From Heliocidaris erythrogramma (taxonomy: Eukaryota > Echinodermata > Echinoidea > Camarodonta > Echinometridae): a DNA stretch of 64,000 bases. A program made the translations under genes and the position numbers. The notes beneath the pieces were generated by a model. That model saw only the letters and a list, made by a program, of their open reading frames with translations. It was not told where the DNA came from and did no database searches. The stretch lies in assembly GCA_025617745.1 (NCBI GenBank), contig CM046855.1:15283880-15347879 (forward strand). The letters are read 5' to 3'. This document shows, one piece after another, positions 11,370-22,700 of the stretch; positions within the stretch are counted from its first letter, which is position 1; each line of letters begins with the position of its first letter.

Positions 11370-14352
11370 CAATAATTACGTGGGATAGAGAAGAAAAGAA
11401 ACCCAGAAACCCGTCGTTCAGGCTTTATTGTATGCATGCTAAATTACAGAAGAGGTGAAATACGCATAAAATAGTGTAAATGCGAAGTTTACAAGCAATG
11501 TAATTTGTCGCAGAAGCACGTTCACGACTACTGCGTGAATGTTAATGAATATGCAGTAGAGATCATCAGTGTGTCCATATGCATATGTCATACTCGACAG
11601 ACCATTTTCATCGACGGTCCTTCCCCATTGCTTCTTTCCAAAAGTACTATCGTACTATGCTTATTTCACCTTACCACTTTTGTGTCAATGCTTGACAACA
11701 GAATCAATTTATTCTTGGGGTTTTAAGCTTTCTGAGGATTATGAAGAAAATATATGAATTTCTACTTTTTAAGGCAAATCAGTGCTTTAAGTTTCATGAA
11801 ATGTGTTTTCTCCCTGCACCTTTGCTATGTCAAAAGCCAAATTACACACTCATAGCGATATATTAGAATAAAGCACTAGCCTTATAATTCGCCACCAAAA
11901 CAGAAGAACTCTTATAATACCTTACCTGTAAATAATAACCTCTGAAACTTCTAAATGTAAACCTGAAAATGTATGACTCAGTTAGCCATCATATTTGTAC
12001 ATGTATGATATCATGCAAATAAAAGCATGAATTCCAGATTTGACTTCATGGGGATATTTCCTCTTTTTAAAAAGTGTAAACACAAAACTAGTATTACAGG
12101 TATTGAAAATTGACAAATGATAGTTTGACTTTGACCATTGATATGATAATTACTAGCTACTTATTGAAGAGTATAATTAATACTAATTAATTACAAGTGT
12201 TATGAGAAGTGGATATTATACAAGAATTTCAAGTATGAAGAATTTTAGCCATATAAGAAATTCCCCACTGATACCTACATGTATGGATGATATAATTTGT
12301 TAATCAATCTATATCACAGATGTATTGTGATAACGCATGTTCAGTCTTTTATTTTGTTTCCTAGAGCTTGGTCCCTACATGTACTGCCCCGCCAACATAC
12401 ACGTACAGAATGGACAAGTGTACATGGACCTGTATAGTTTAATCACACATTGTGGGCGGTGACAGATTTTTCAATTCATAGATACCAAGTTCAATGCCAG
12501 AATTGATTTGTCTGTCAGGTAACAATCTACATGTAAACAGCTGGGGTCTCCATTATCTCACACTGGTCAGGCTATTGACATACACATACTATATTGTCAT
12601 GCAGCAGAAAGGTTGCATTACTGTCAATACAGTGTCAGCACATGGTGTCATCACATATTTTGTATCCAGAAACTTCTGGTAAAATAAAGATATACAGATG
12701 AAGCTTGATTATTATCAATTATGGATTACTGATTACAGATTACAGGTAAAAAGTAGTGTACATAGACATGTATCAGCCTAAGCAAGTTGCAGGCATGAAA
12801 AGTGCTCTTCATGAAAAACACTGAAAAACTTTCACGAACGTATAAAGCGAGGGAGCGAAGCGCCTTATACACAGTATTTTATGTTTTATTTCCTGTGGAA
12901 TTTATAAATGCATACATGTAGCTGCTCAGGCTTTTGCTTTTTTTAGTTTGATCTTAAATACTCCAAAACTGCATCATGCATAACTAATTTATCATTTATT
13001 TCACAGATTTTCTCAAACTTTAACAAAGTGCTCTCTCAAATTTTTGCTTAAAATAAAACTAACTTGATGTTAGGATACATTTTTCCTATAAATCTTTGAA
13101 CAAGCAATGTACATGTCTAAATGTACAACAATATGAAAATCTGTGGCTGGCATTTAGAGTGGATTATGAAATGCACTTAAAAAAACACAAAACGATTTTG
13201 GTTTCCTGTCCACTGTTTTTACAACCTGAACCTGCATAATAAATTCACAGTGGACTGCAACTGCAAGGAACAGTTATTTTTAAAGACCCAGTATGAGTCA
13301 TACACAGCTTGGAACAGTGACACAACTAATTATTAAGAATGATAGGTCAGACTTCAGAAAGATCTTAATCACAAGTACTGTACTCTTGTGGAAATATATG
13401 TATTGAGATCAAGGTCAATCACTCACTGGATTTCATTCAGCTCCAATTCTACCAAACACTATGCACATCATTTCGCACTTATTGCCATAACTTCATAACA
13501 GGCAGGACTTCGGAACTGTACTGAATTGAGTGAATGGAAATGCCTCTAATATTAGGCCTTCAGGGCAATTTCAAAGCTCACAGATGCCAATAATTTTTCT
13601 GTTTAGATGCACAAATTACGTTGTATCAGAATGCACATTCACATGCATCAAAATACAGCCTCATATTTGATACTAAAAGTATAGGTCTGAATACTGCAGT
13701 TACAGAAGCTTTGAACATCAACTGCACTCACTGACAATATATGCATGCAACAATTTACAGTTTGTCTCTTTTGACAAGTCTAGATGTATGGACTGACTTT
13801 AAGAGAATGTGTCCATCCATCCTTTTATAATTATCTGATTAAATAAATATTCATTTTAAATAATGTTTTTCACTTAAAATATGATGTGTGAGATGTCACA
13901 GCTATTTTCTATTTTTTTTCTTTCTTAAATATACTGTGTTTTGGTTTCTTTTTACATGTCCGCATCTGACCAACATTTTATATGCCCAACTACGTAACAG
14001 GATAATTCACAGTGATTGTACAAAATATTATACAGTTGGGCTACCTACTGTTGGCCAGCCACAAAAATGCCCTCATTATTTCTAAACAATACAATAGACC
14101 GACTGTAACTGCAAATCGAACCCCATCATGGAAATCAAGAACAACATGTATATCGTAAACATGTAGATCTGTTATTTCACTATTTCAATAAAGATTTGTA
14201 ACAAACACTTTGGTTGGCATGCAGCAGTTTGTACATATAGTTATTCCGGAATCTAATGAAATAGTCACAAAGAACCATTTAATCATTGGTACACAAGTTG
14301 AAAGTGCAGTAACTTTTTTTATTGTCGGAGTGAGGTAAATTGATCTACATGT
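11370..14352. other. AT-rich non-coding stretch
   Basis: No exon or recognisable mobile element end was found. The short open frames here have no family resemblance. TACATGTA octamers recur, for example near 11270-11283, 11998-12006 and 12375-12382. Confidence 0.5.
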
Positions 14353-14473
14353 AACTAGCAAATTTATTGAATAAGGCGTAATGTAGGTTATGCGGCAGCA
14401 TAAAAAAATATGCAATTAGCAGATTTATTCAATAAGGCGTAATGTAGGTTATGCGGCAGCATAAAAAATATAA
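14353..14473. repeat. 61-bp direct tandem duplication
   Basis: AACTAGCAAATTTATTGAAT at 14353 and AATTAGCAGATTTATTCAAT at 14414 are each followed by the same AAGGCGTAATGTAGGTTATG and a GCGGCAGCATAAAAAA stretch. It is a simple two-copy duplication with a few substitutions. Confidence 0.85.
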
Positions 14474-15731
14474 ACTAACAATTTTTAAATGAAAAAAGTG
14501 TCCCTGTCACTTCTTATCCCTCAGTTTCTTTTTCTATTTTCTATTTAAAGCAGATAAAGCGAGATCTATCCCCAATGCTCACATCATGCATGCAGCAATT
14601 CTACATCCAGTATATCGTGGCAGGATAACCTCATGTTAACTCTTCTGTTACATTCAAAATCTTGTCATGACCTCCTCTCCTACCTATGAAAGTCACGTTT
14701 TCAGCCGCCAACCATAACCAGTTGAGCGATGAGGGGAGAGTTGCGTCCACCAACATGAGCGATGCATTGCATCACCCCCTCTCTTGATTTCATATACATG
14801 TACAATGTATCCACAGCCCTCCTCACTCTTTCTCCCTCTCCCTCCCTCCCTCTCTCCCTCTCTCCCTCTCTCTCCAACTCTCCCCTCTCCAGATCAATAT
14901 TACCCTGGACTTTCCCTGGGCACAGGAGAACAGACAAGATGCGCTCCTGAAGTAGCCATGCACATCTTGCGTTACAGATGCACTCATTATGCTAGATCCT
15001 GCCACAAATTGAGTGCCCCCAATAGCACTCTCTGAACCGTGACTAAACTGATGAAACGTCAAACATTTCTCGAATTGCATGGTGCATAAAACTTGCCCAG
15101 TGATGCACCTTTGCAGAGACATGATTTGCCCTTTATCAATTCTCAAGACAGCCATTGTAATAGGTTAGCACTGCTGTAAAGGAGACCATTACATTTTCAT
15201 GTTTCACACAAAGTATGATTGTGTAAATCATTTATGTTAAGACAAAATCAAACAAATAATATTCACAAAAATGAAAATTTTTATTTGTATTTAAGAAGCC
15301 TTAATATCATAAATTCAAAAAATTCAAAAATAAATAGAAAAACAGTAAAAACTGTAACACTCACATTTATGTAATTTCATTAAATCAAAAACTTTTATAC
15401 ATTGCACACGATTTAGGAAATAAATTAATGTTGAATTTAAGTATTCAACAACAATTCCTGTATCATCTAAACAATACTTCCCATTTCTGATTTTGAAAAA
15501 AAATAATTAAAAAAATTGTTGATCTTTGAACTAATAAGATTTTCTTTTTGTATATTTTTAATTATTGTATTTGACAAATAATATAATCAATAGGCAGAAC
15601 CACCTTCACCCCCCCCCCCCCCCCCCCCCATCCCTGCCATTGCACGTATTTCCTTTCTTTTTCTTCTTCTATCATTGATGGGATCTGAGAGATTTTTTTC
15701 TTTTTCTTTCAATTAGTATCTTTAAGCTTAC
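14474..15731. other. Intron or intergenic DNA with CT-rich and poly-C tracts
   Basis: It contains a CT-rich tract at 14820-14890 and a 21-base C run at 15609-15629. Because the exon to its right ends in a good splice donor, this stretch is most likely intron of that minus-strand gene. The next exon was not found. Confidence 0.5.
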
Positions 15732-17401
15732 CTCTAGAATGAGCTGCAGAAATACCAGTTTGACTGAGAGGCCTTGGATTGCCATGACCTGGTTGTATGC
15801 CATGAGGTAGTCCCTGATTAGAGTCCTCCATGCTCAAAGACTGGGGTGAGATGGAATCAGTGATATAGTTCTGTTCATCAACATCCCCACTGCCTTCAAA
15901 CAAGTCAAAGCCTTCCATCTTGACACTGGGTGGGTTGGAATCAAGCCCTGTCAGGTTGGTGGCATCACTCAGTCTGGCAGCAGAGTTGGTGCTGATGATC
16001 ATGTTGCTGTTGAGAAAGTTCTCATCCAGTGTGCTTGGAACAGGGCTGTTGGACATGAGCCCGGTGTCAGACAGAAGATGATCTTCATGATAGTTAATCA
16101 TACTGAGTGTCTGATCAGCTGCTGGTTTAAGAAGTGCAGGACTGTTGCTCTGTTGCGAGAACGAGGGACTGTCTTGGCTAGGTTCTGAAAAGGCGACGGA
16201 TACACTCACTGACAAGGGCATCATATTTTTCTCAGCTATGTTACTGGTTGAACCATCTGACATAGCCTGTATGTTCGGTGATGATTTATCATTGTTATTT
16301 TCCACATGATCCATTGGAACTTGCAGTACTCTTGTCACATCTTTAGGAGATTGACGGCCCACTTCTTCCTTGATAAAAGCATGCTGCCTGGCAAAAACTG
16401 ACAGAGGCATATGAGGCTTCTGAAGATTTGGGTTCATTGCACCTGGCATGCTATAACGGATCCCTTCAGCACTTGTCCCTACTCCATATGAATCAATCCC
16501 TCTTCCTGAAAAAGCAGGATTGAAAGAAGGAGGCATTTGGCCAATGGCAGGAGGCAACATGGATGGTGCAAATCCTAGGCGTGGTTCACTTGGGCGTATA
16601 CTGTATCTGGCTGCTTGTTGGAAACTGGGCCAGTCAAGTGGAAGATCATCTCTTCCAACTTGGACTTGTCGTCCGGCAAAGTTAGCAACCCTTGGGATGT
16701 GAGAGGGTAAGCCCTGACTAAGAATCTGTCTGACTTCAGCAGTCTGGCTTAGGTTCAGGGGCTGTGAATTCTCCTGAAGGTGAGTTGCTTGTTGTAGTTG
16801 AGATTGGGTGAGAATTCGGTATTGAGATGCCTGCACATAATCTGAAAATGGTACATTATTCATGTTACTGCTGTTGGTTATTACATTACTGATACTTATA
16901 GAGTTGCATGTACTACTGCTATCACTAATTCTGTTGTTAATGTTGTGCTGCTGATGTGTTTGCTGAGGTGCAGGTTGTGGTTCTCGTGTTTCTTGTTGCT
17001 GCTGCTGTTGCTGCTGCTGCTGTAGAGAGTGCTGTCTTACATCAGTGACCATCATTTGTTCATTTTCTCTTTCAGTCAGTTGCGCTAAGATTTCAGCAGG
17101 TATTTCCTGACTGGCATCAAGAAGGGGTAGGCTGCGACTTCGTTGTACAGGACAAGCTTGAGGAGGGGATGATAAGGAGTTGTGTAATTCAGGTATGCCA
17201 GCCAAGGATTGCTGTGGCTGCTGTAGGCGATCAGTTGCACTATTATTTGCCATAGGAGCTGGCTGAGCCGGGGGTGGCATGCTGTCCAGAGAGGTGCTTC
17301 GCTGCACCCCTCCTGGCATCTGTTGGGGCATCTCACGTTTTAGCATCTCCAACTCTTGCAGATTGACTGCAAGGTGGCTCCCTGTCGCCATCGTGACAAC
17401 A
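15732..17401 (-). CDS. Large internal exon of an unrecognised Ser/Gln-rich nuclear-type protein
   Basis: The minus-strand frame is open across 556 codons. The exon is bounded by a 3' splice site at 17402-17403 (pyrimidine-rich tract then TTGACAG) and a 5' splice site reading AGAG then GTAAGC at 15731-15726. One base precedes the first full codon and one follows the last, so it is an internal exon. The first Met (17391) lies four codons in and may not be the true start. If the donor were not used, the frame would run eight codons further to a stop at 15709. The protein is rich in Ser, Gln, Asn and Pro, with a poly-Gln run (about residues 123-133 from that Met) and Asn-rich segments. Short motifs include RSRSLP, which fits a mode-1 14-3-3 site, the related RSTSLD, and two sumoylation-type motifs, IKEE and VKME. 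An acidic, hydrophobic-dotted C-terminal third looks like an activation region. No catalytic or DNA-binding domain is visible. A transcriptional co-regulator is an inference. I do not recognise the family. Confidence 0.75.
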
Positions 17402-17403
17402 CT

Positions 17404-18059
17404 GTCAAATAAAAAGGCAGAAAAGTTACAATGATTAATTCACGTAAACTGCAACTACCAAACATCCACACAATGTACACATTTCCTTTACAAATATCAT
17501 TTCACAATATTCATAACCTTGCCTCAGGCAATTGATCATCAAAAGTATGACAAAAGGTCTCAATATTTCTCCCCCAAAAAAGAAGAAATAAGTATAAACT
17601 GGGATATCTAGAATATATTCTCCCTCTCTAAGGATTTTTTTGGGGGGGGGAGAGGGGTGAAAGGGGGTGTAATCTCCTTAAATTTAGATTACTAAGTACA
17701 CATATTACATATTACATGATGTACATGTTGTAGGTCAAAAAATATTAAGGTTTTATGCATTCTCAAACTATATCTTTAAAAAGTATACATATTACAAATA
17801 GGGGGAAATCCAGTTCTGACATTTACACACTTCTTCAATATTTCTTATTCTAGAAATCATTTCCTGCCCACAGATGATCATAGCTCATGAATGCATAGTA
17901 ATGTATGACAAGGAAAAACAACATTTTGTAGATCTACAGTATAGAGATTAAGATGCTCAATGTAGCAAAATCTGAGATGGAGCATTAAATCATACAGCCT
18001 CACTAAAATGGCATATTGGACAAAAGCTCTAGTGTAACTTTAGGGGATGAGAGGTTATT
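17404..18059. other. Intron upstream of the large exon
   Basis: This is non-coding, AT-rich sequence with a G run near 17640-17652. It lies 5' (minus strand) of the Ser/Gln-rich exon and is presumably intron. No further exon was recognised. Confidence 0.5.
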
Positions 18060-18620
18060 GCTCAAGAAAACTGATGATTGTGATGAAAACATGATGATGA
18101 TGATGATGAAAATTGATGATGACGATGGTGATGATGGTGATGAAAACAGACGATGGTGATGAAGATGGTGCTGTTGATGAAAACTGATGAGGATAGTGAT
18201 GATGATGATAATAGTGATGAAAACTGGTGATATGGTGATGATGGTGACGATGGTGATGATGAAAACTGAATATTGGTGATAATGGTGAAGAAAACTAATG
18301 ATGATGATGGTAATGAAAAGGGATGATGATGAAAACTGATGATGATGGTGATGAAAACTGATAATAGTGATAATGGTGAAGAAAACTGCTGATGATGGTG
18401 ATGAAAACTGACGATGATGGTAATGAAAACAGATGATGATATTGATGATGAGGATGATGAAAACTGATAATAGTGATAATGGTGAATAAAACTAATGATG
18501 ATGGTGTTGAAAACTGATAATGACGATGAAAACTGATGATGGTGATAATGGTAAAGAAAACCGATGATGATGAAAACTGATAATAGTGGCAATGGTGAAG
18601 AAAACTGCCGCCGCCGCCGC
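18060..18620. repeat. GAT/GAAAACT-type low-complexity minisatellite
   Basis: Irregular repeats of GATGATGGTGATGAAAACTG and variants cover about 550 bp and end in a short GCC run (18606-18622). The minus strand is open for 188 codons with a Ser/His/Phe/Ile-only composition, which follows from the repeat and is not a gene. Confidence 0.9.
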
Positions 18621-18625
18621 CGCGT

Positions 18626-19490
18626 CACATTCTTGTGTGCGCTCTAGCGGTCACATTTCTCGACGAATTTCTTTCAGACTTCCTGTGGACGTGTATCTTG
18701 GTAAAATCTGGACCCCTATAGTTTCTGGTGATGCTGCCCCCAGTGTTCCGTCTTTTATAGGGTAAAAGGCCATATTTTTGGGGATAGTTTGTGTGCGCTC
18801 TAGCGGTCACATTTCTCAACGGATTTTGTTCAAATTTTGTATGAAGGTGTCTCTTGGTAAAATCTGGAACCCTATAGATTTTGGTGATGCTGCCCCCAGT
18901 GTTCCGTCTTTTATAGGGTCAAAGGTCATATTTTGATAGATGTCTTGTGTGTACTCTTGTGTGCGCTCTGGCGGTCACATTTCTCAACGGATTTCGTTCA
19001 AATTTTGCATGAAGGTGTCTCTTGGTGTAATTTAAAAACCTATAGTGTTTGGTGATGCTGCCACCAGTGTTCCGTCTTTTATAGGGTCAAAGGTCATACT
19101 TCAGGGCATGGCGTGAGTGCACTCTGCAGGCCACATTTCTTGATGGATTTCTTTCAAATTTTGTATGGAGATGTATCTTGGTATAATCTACACATCTTTA
19201 CTGTTTGGTGATGCTGCCCTCATTGTTCCGTCCTTTATAGGGTCAAAGGTCATTTTTCCATTTCTTGCACTCTTACTTCTGCATTTCTTGACGGATTTCG
19301 TTCAAATTTTGCATGAAGGTGTCTCTTGGTGTAATCTAAAAACCTATAGTTTTTGGTGATGCTGCCACCAGTGTTCCGTCTTTTATAGGGTCAAAGGTCA
19401 TACTTCAGGGCATGGCGTGATTGCACTCTGCAGGCCACATTTCTTGATGGATTTCTTTCAAATTTTGTATGGAGATGTATCTTGGTATAT
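18626..19490. repeat. ~155-bp satellite-like array with a DR1-type motif per unit
   Basis: About five and a half diverged copies share three phrases in the same order: a CACATTTCTCGACGGATTTC-like start, a TGGTGATGCTGCC phrase, and GTTCCGTCTTTTATAGGG followed by GTCAAAGGTCAT. Unit starts are near 18633, 18789, 18959, 19111, 19260 and 19411. Four units carry GGGTCAAAGGTCA exactly, near 18917, 19084, 19240 and 19388. The last unit is cut by the 3' end of the retrotransposon at about 19492. Confidence 0.85.
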
Positions 19491-19709
19491 ACAATACAAT
19501 ACAATACAATACAATAAGCATTTAGTACGCCCTTCCCATAAGGCTCGGAGCGTTTACAAAATATTTAAATTATAGAACACATTATAATTTGTATTTGTAT
19601 ATAAACACAAATCAGAAAACTCTTCAATCGTCCATGTGGGAACTACCAGGTGGTTTTTTAGGGAGACAAAATGTAATGAATGTACCTGTTACAAAGTTTG
19701 ATAGCGGAT

Positions 19710-22700
19710 TTAAAATAAATATGATTTTACAGCTTTTTTAAAGGTCTTTATGGATGCTGACTGTCTGATGGTCAAGGGGAGATTATTCCATAGCCTAGAT
19801 GCAGTAACTGTGAAAGTCCTATCACCTGACAAATTTCGGGTAATTGGGTAGCTGAGCTGAAGGTTGTGATTTGAGGATCTGAGATTTCTACTAGGTGTAT
19901 ATACAGTTAAGCATTCAGATATGTACCCTGGAGCCTGGTTATTGATAGATTTATAAACATAAAGAACTAATTTGAAGATGATACGTTTTTGAATGGGCAG
20001 CCAGTGAAGGGAACGAAGTAAAGGTTGGGAAGAATGACTTCTGCCAACCTCAAAAACAAGACGTGCAGCCCAATTCTGTAGACGCTGTAGACGGCTTACA
20101 TGAGACTTTGGTATAGAGGAAAGAAGCCCATTACAATAGTCTAGTCTGGAAAGAATAAGTGACCTTACAGCATGATGACAAGTAGTTTGATCAATAAATT
20201 TACGAATCCTAGATATATTCCTCAAATGAAAAATCACACTGCGGCAAACATTGTTAATGTGTGCTGACATAGTCATGTTAACATCAAAAAAGGCACCCAG
20301 ATTCCTTATTGAATCCGATGGATGTATAGAAACTTCACCAACTGACAGTGTCAAATCTGGCAAATTTTTGTAATTGTATGGTGATGCAGCAATGAAAAAT
20401 TCAGTTTTACTATCATTGAGTTTTAACTTATTTGCTGTCAGCCAGTTCCTTATATCTGATATACAAGATTGAAGTGAAAACATGGCCTTATCCAGTTCCC
20501 CAGGAATTTTAGGATCAAATGCTACATACAACTGAATGTCATCAGCATAAACATGATACGAAACATTATGGTACCGGGCGATGTCGCCAACTGGGAGAAT
20601 ATAAACTGTGAAACCAGTGGGACCTACAACTGAGCCCTGGGGTAAACCAAACCTAGAAATGGTTGGATCTGAAAGTTCCCCATCTATGTCGACTTGTGCT
20701 GTCCAGCCATCAAGATAAGACTGAAACCAATTCAACGCAGTTCCCCTAACACCAATTCTCTTTGACAAACGACAAATAAAAATTTTGTGGTCAATCGTAT
20801 CGAAGGCTGCTGATAAATCTACAAGTACCACAAGAACTACTTTGTTTGAGTTCAATGAAAACATAATATCATTTTTAACCTTAATCAATGCAGATTCAGT
20901 ACCATGTTTGGGTCTATAAGCAGACTGGTGTGGATCAGCAAGATTATTAATCTCCATATGTTCCACCAGTCTTGAGCAAGCAATTTTCTCGATAAGTTTA
21001 CCAACAAACGATAAATTGGATACAGGCCTATAATTCTTCAAATTGTTTTTATCTAAAGATGAATTTTTCAAAAGAGGTCTTATGATTGCATGGTGAGCCT
21101 TCTGTGGAAAGACACCACATGACAAAGAAGAATTTACAAGTTCAGTTAGTATTGGGAGAAGATGATCAATATAGTCTTTCACTAACCAAGTTGGGAGTGG
21201 ATCCAGTTTACTCCTCTTGCTGGGGCATCTTGAAATAACTGTCATTAACTCGTCTTGAGAAACAGGTCGGAAGACCTCAAGTATCTTAAACCCTTCGCAG
21301 ATATTGTCCTTGAACCTAACTGGCATAACATGTGTGTTATCAAGTTTGTCTCTTATATTCTTGATTTTATCTACAAAATATTGGGAAAACTGGTTGCTTA
21401 ATAGAAAAGGCGAATCATAAAATGGAAGATCAGACTTTTGCTTATTCAAAAGAGAATTAATAGTTCGGTAAACATCCTTGTCGCTACAAGAAGACAATTT
21501 GTTTTTAAAATAGTCTTGTTTAGCAGTTACAGTAAGTGCACAAACAGCTTTCTTAGCAATCAGAAATGATTCACGATCAGGGTCGGATCTTGATTTCTGC
21601 CACTTTCTTTCAGCTCGCCGTCGTTCTTGACGAGCAACATGAATTGAGTCATTGTACCAGGGTACTCTGTTCTTTACTATGCGGGTCTTAATTTTTACAG
21701 GAGCTAATTTGTCAAGTAGTTTACCCATACTAGAATCATACCACTCAAAAAATGCATCAACACCATCAGGGTGAGGTTGGGAAATGAGCTCTGAGAGTGA
21801 TTTTACAAATTGATTCTTGTCAATCTTCCGGTAATTACGGAGGGTTGATACAGTTTGCATATGTCTTGTTTTTTGTAATTGTAATTGTAACTTGAAACAC
21901 ACTACATGGTGATCTGACATACTTGTGTCATCAGTATAACAGTCTACCACCAATGATTCATTACAGCGAGTAAAAACCAAATCTAATGTATGTCCACGAT
22001 TATGTGTTGGACCTTTAACATACTGAACTAATCCAGCAGAACTTGTGGATGAAGAAAATTGAATAACATCTTGTTTGGAAGGATCATCCCAATGAACATT
22101 AAAATCTCCAAGTACAATTAATTTCCCTGCAAAGAGAGATATCTCATTTACAAAATCATCAAATTCCTTAAGAAATGCTGTATTTGTGAAGCCATTGATG
22201 GTCGATGGTGGAGGTCTATATACTACAATGAAATTGACAGAGTAAGAACTATTTGTAATATGCACATACTCAAATGTCGTATAAACTAAATCAGCATGAT
22301 GTCTAATCAGCATCTTTAGTGGTGTCTTGAACACCATGGCAATTCCTCCACCTCGACTAGCGGAGTTGCGGGGTATATTTAAGAAAGTGTACCCAGGAGG
22401 GGTACATTCTCCTATTATAACACTATCATCTTTGTTAAGCCATGTCTCAGTTAAAATCATTACATCAGTATCATATTCACACATATAATCAACAAGCTCA
22501 GTGGTCTTATTCCTGATTGAATGAGCATTCCACAAACAACACATTAATTTAGAGTTTACGATTGTATCAGATTTACACAATTGTATTAAATTGTTCCGAT
22601 TAGGTCCTTTGGGTTGATCAGCATAACTACGCTCGGGCCTTCTTGATGGTGTGAGCACTGGAATAGGACCTAATTCATCAAGACGAGTGACGTTACTTGG

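Noticed and set aside
15609..15629. Functional meaning of the many poly-C/poly-G runs
   Set aside because: Homopolymer runs of 10-20 recur across the window, often inside MITEs. They are best read as slippage-prone repeat parts, and their exact lengths may be sequencing artefacts.
15732..17401. Assignment to CRTC, SIK, NFAT or FOXO families
   Set aside because: The composition and 14-3-3-like motifs are suggestive, but remembered conserved blocks of those families could not be matched, so no name was given.
18062..18628. 188-codon minus-strand frame rich in Ser/His/Phe
   Set aside because: It derives entirely from the GAT/GAAAACT repeat. Composition and lack of domains argue against a gene.
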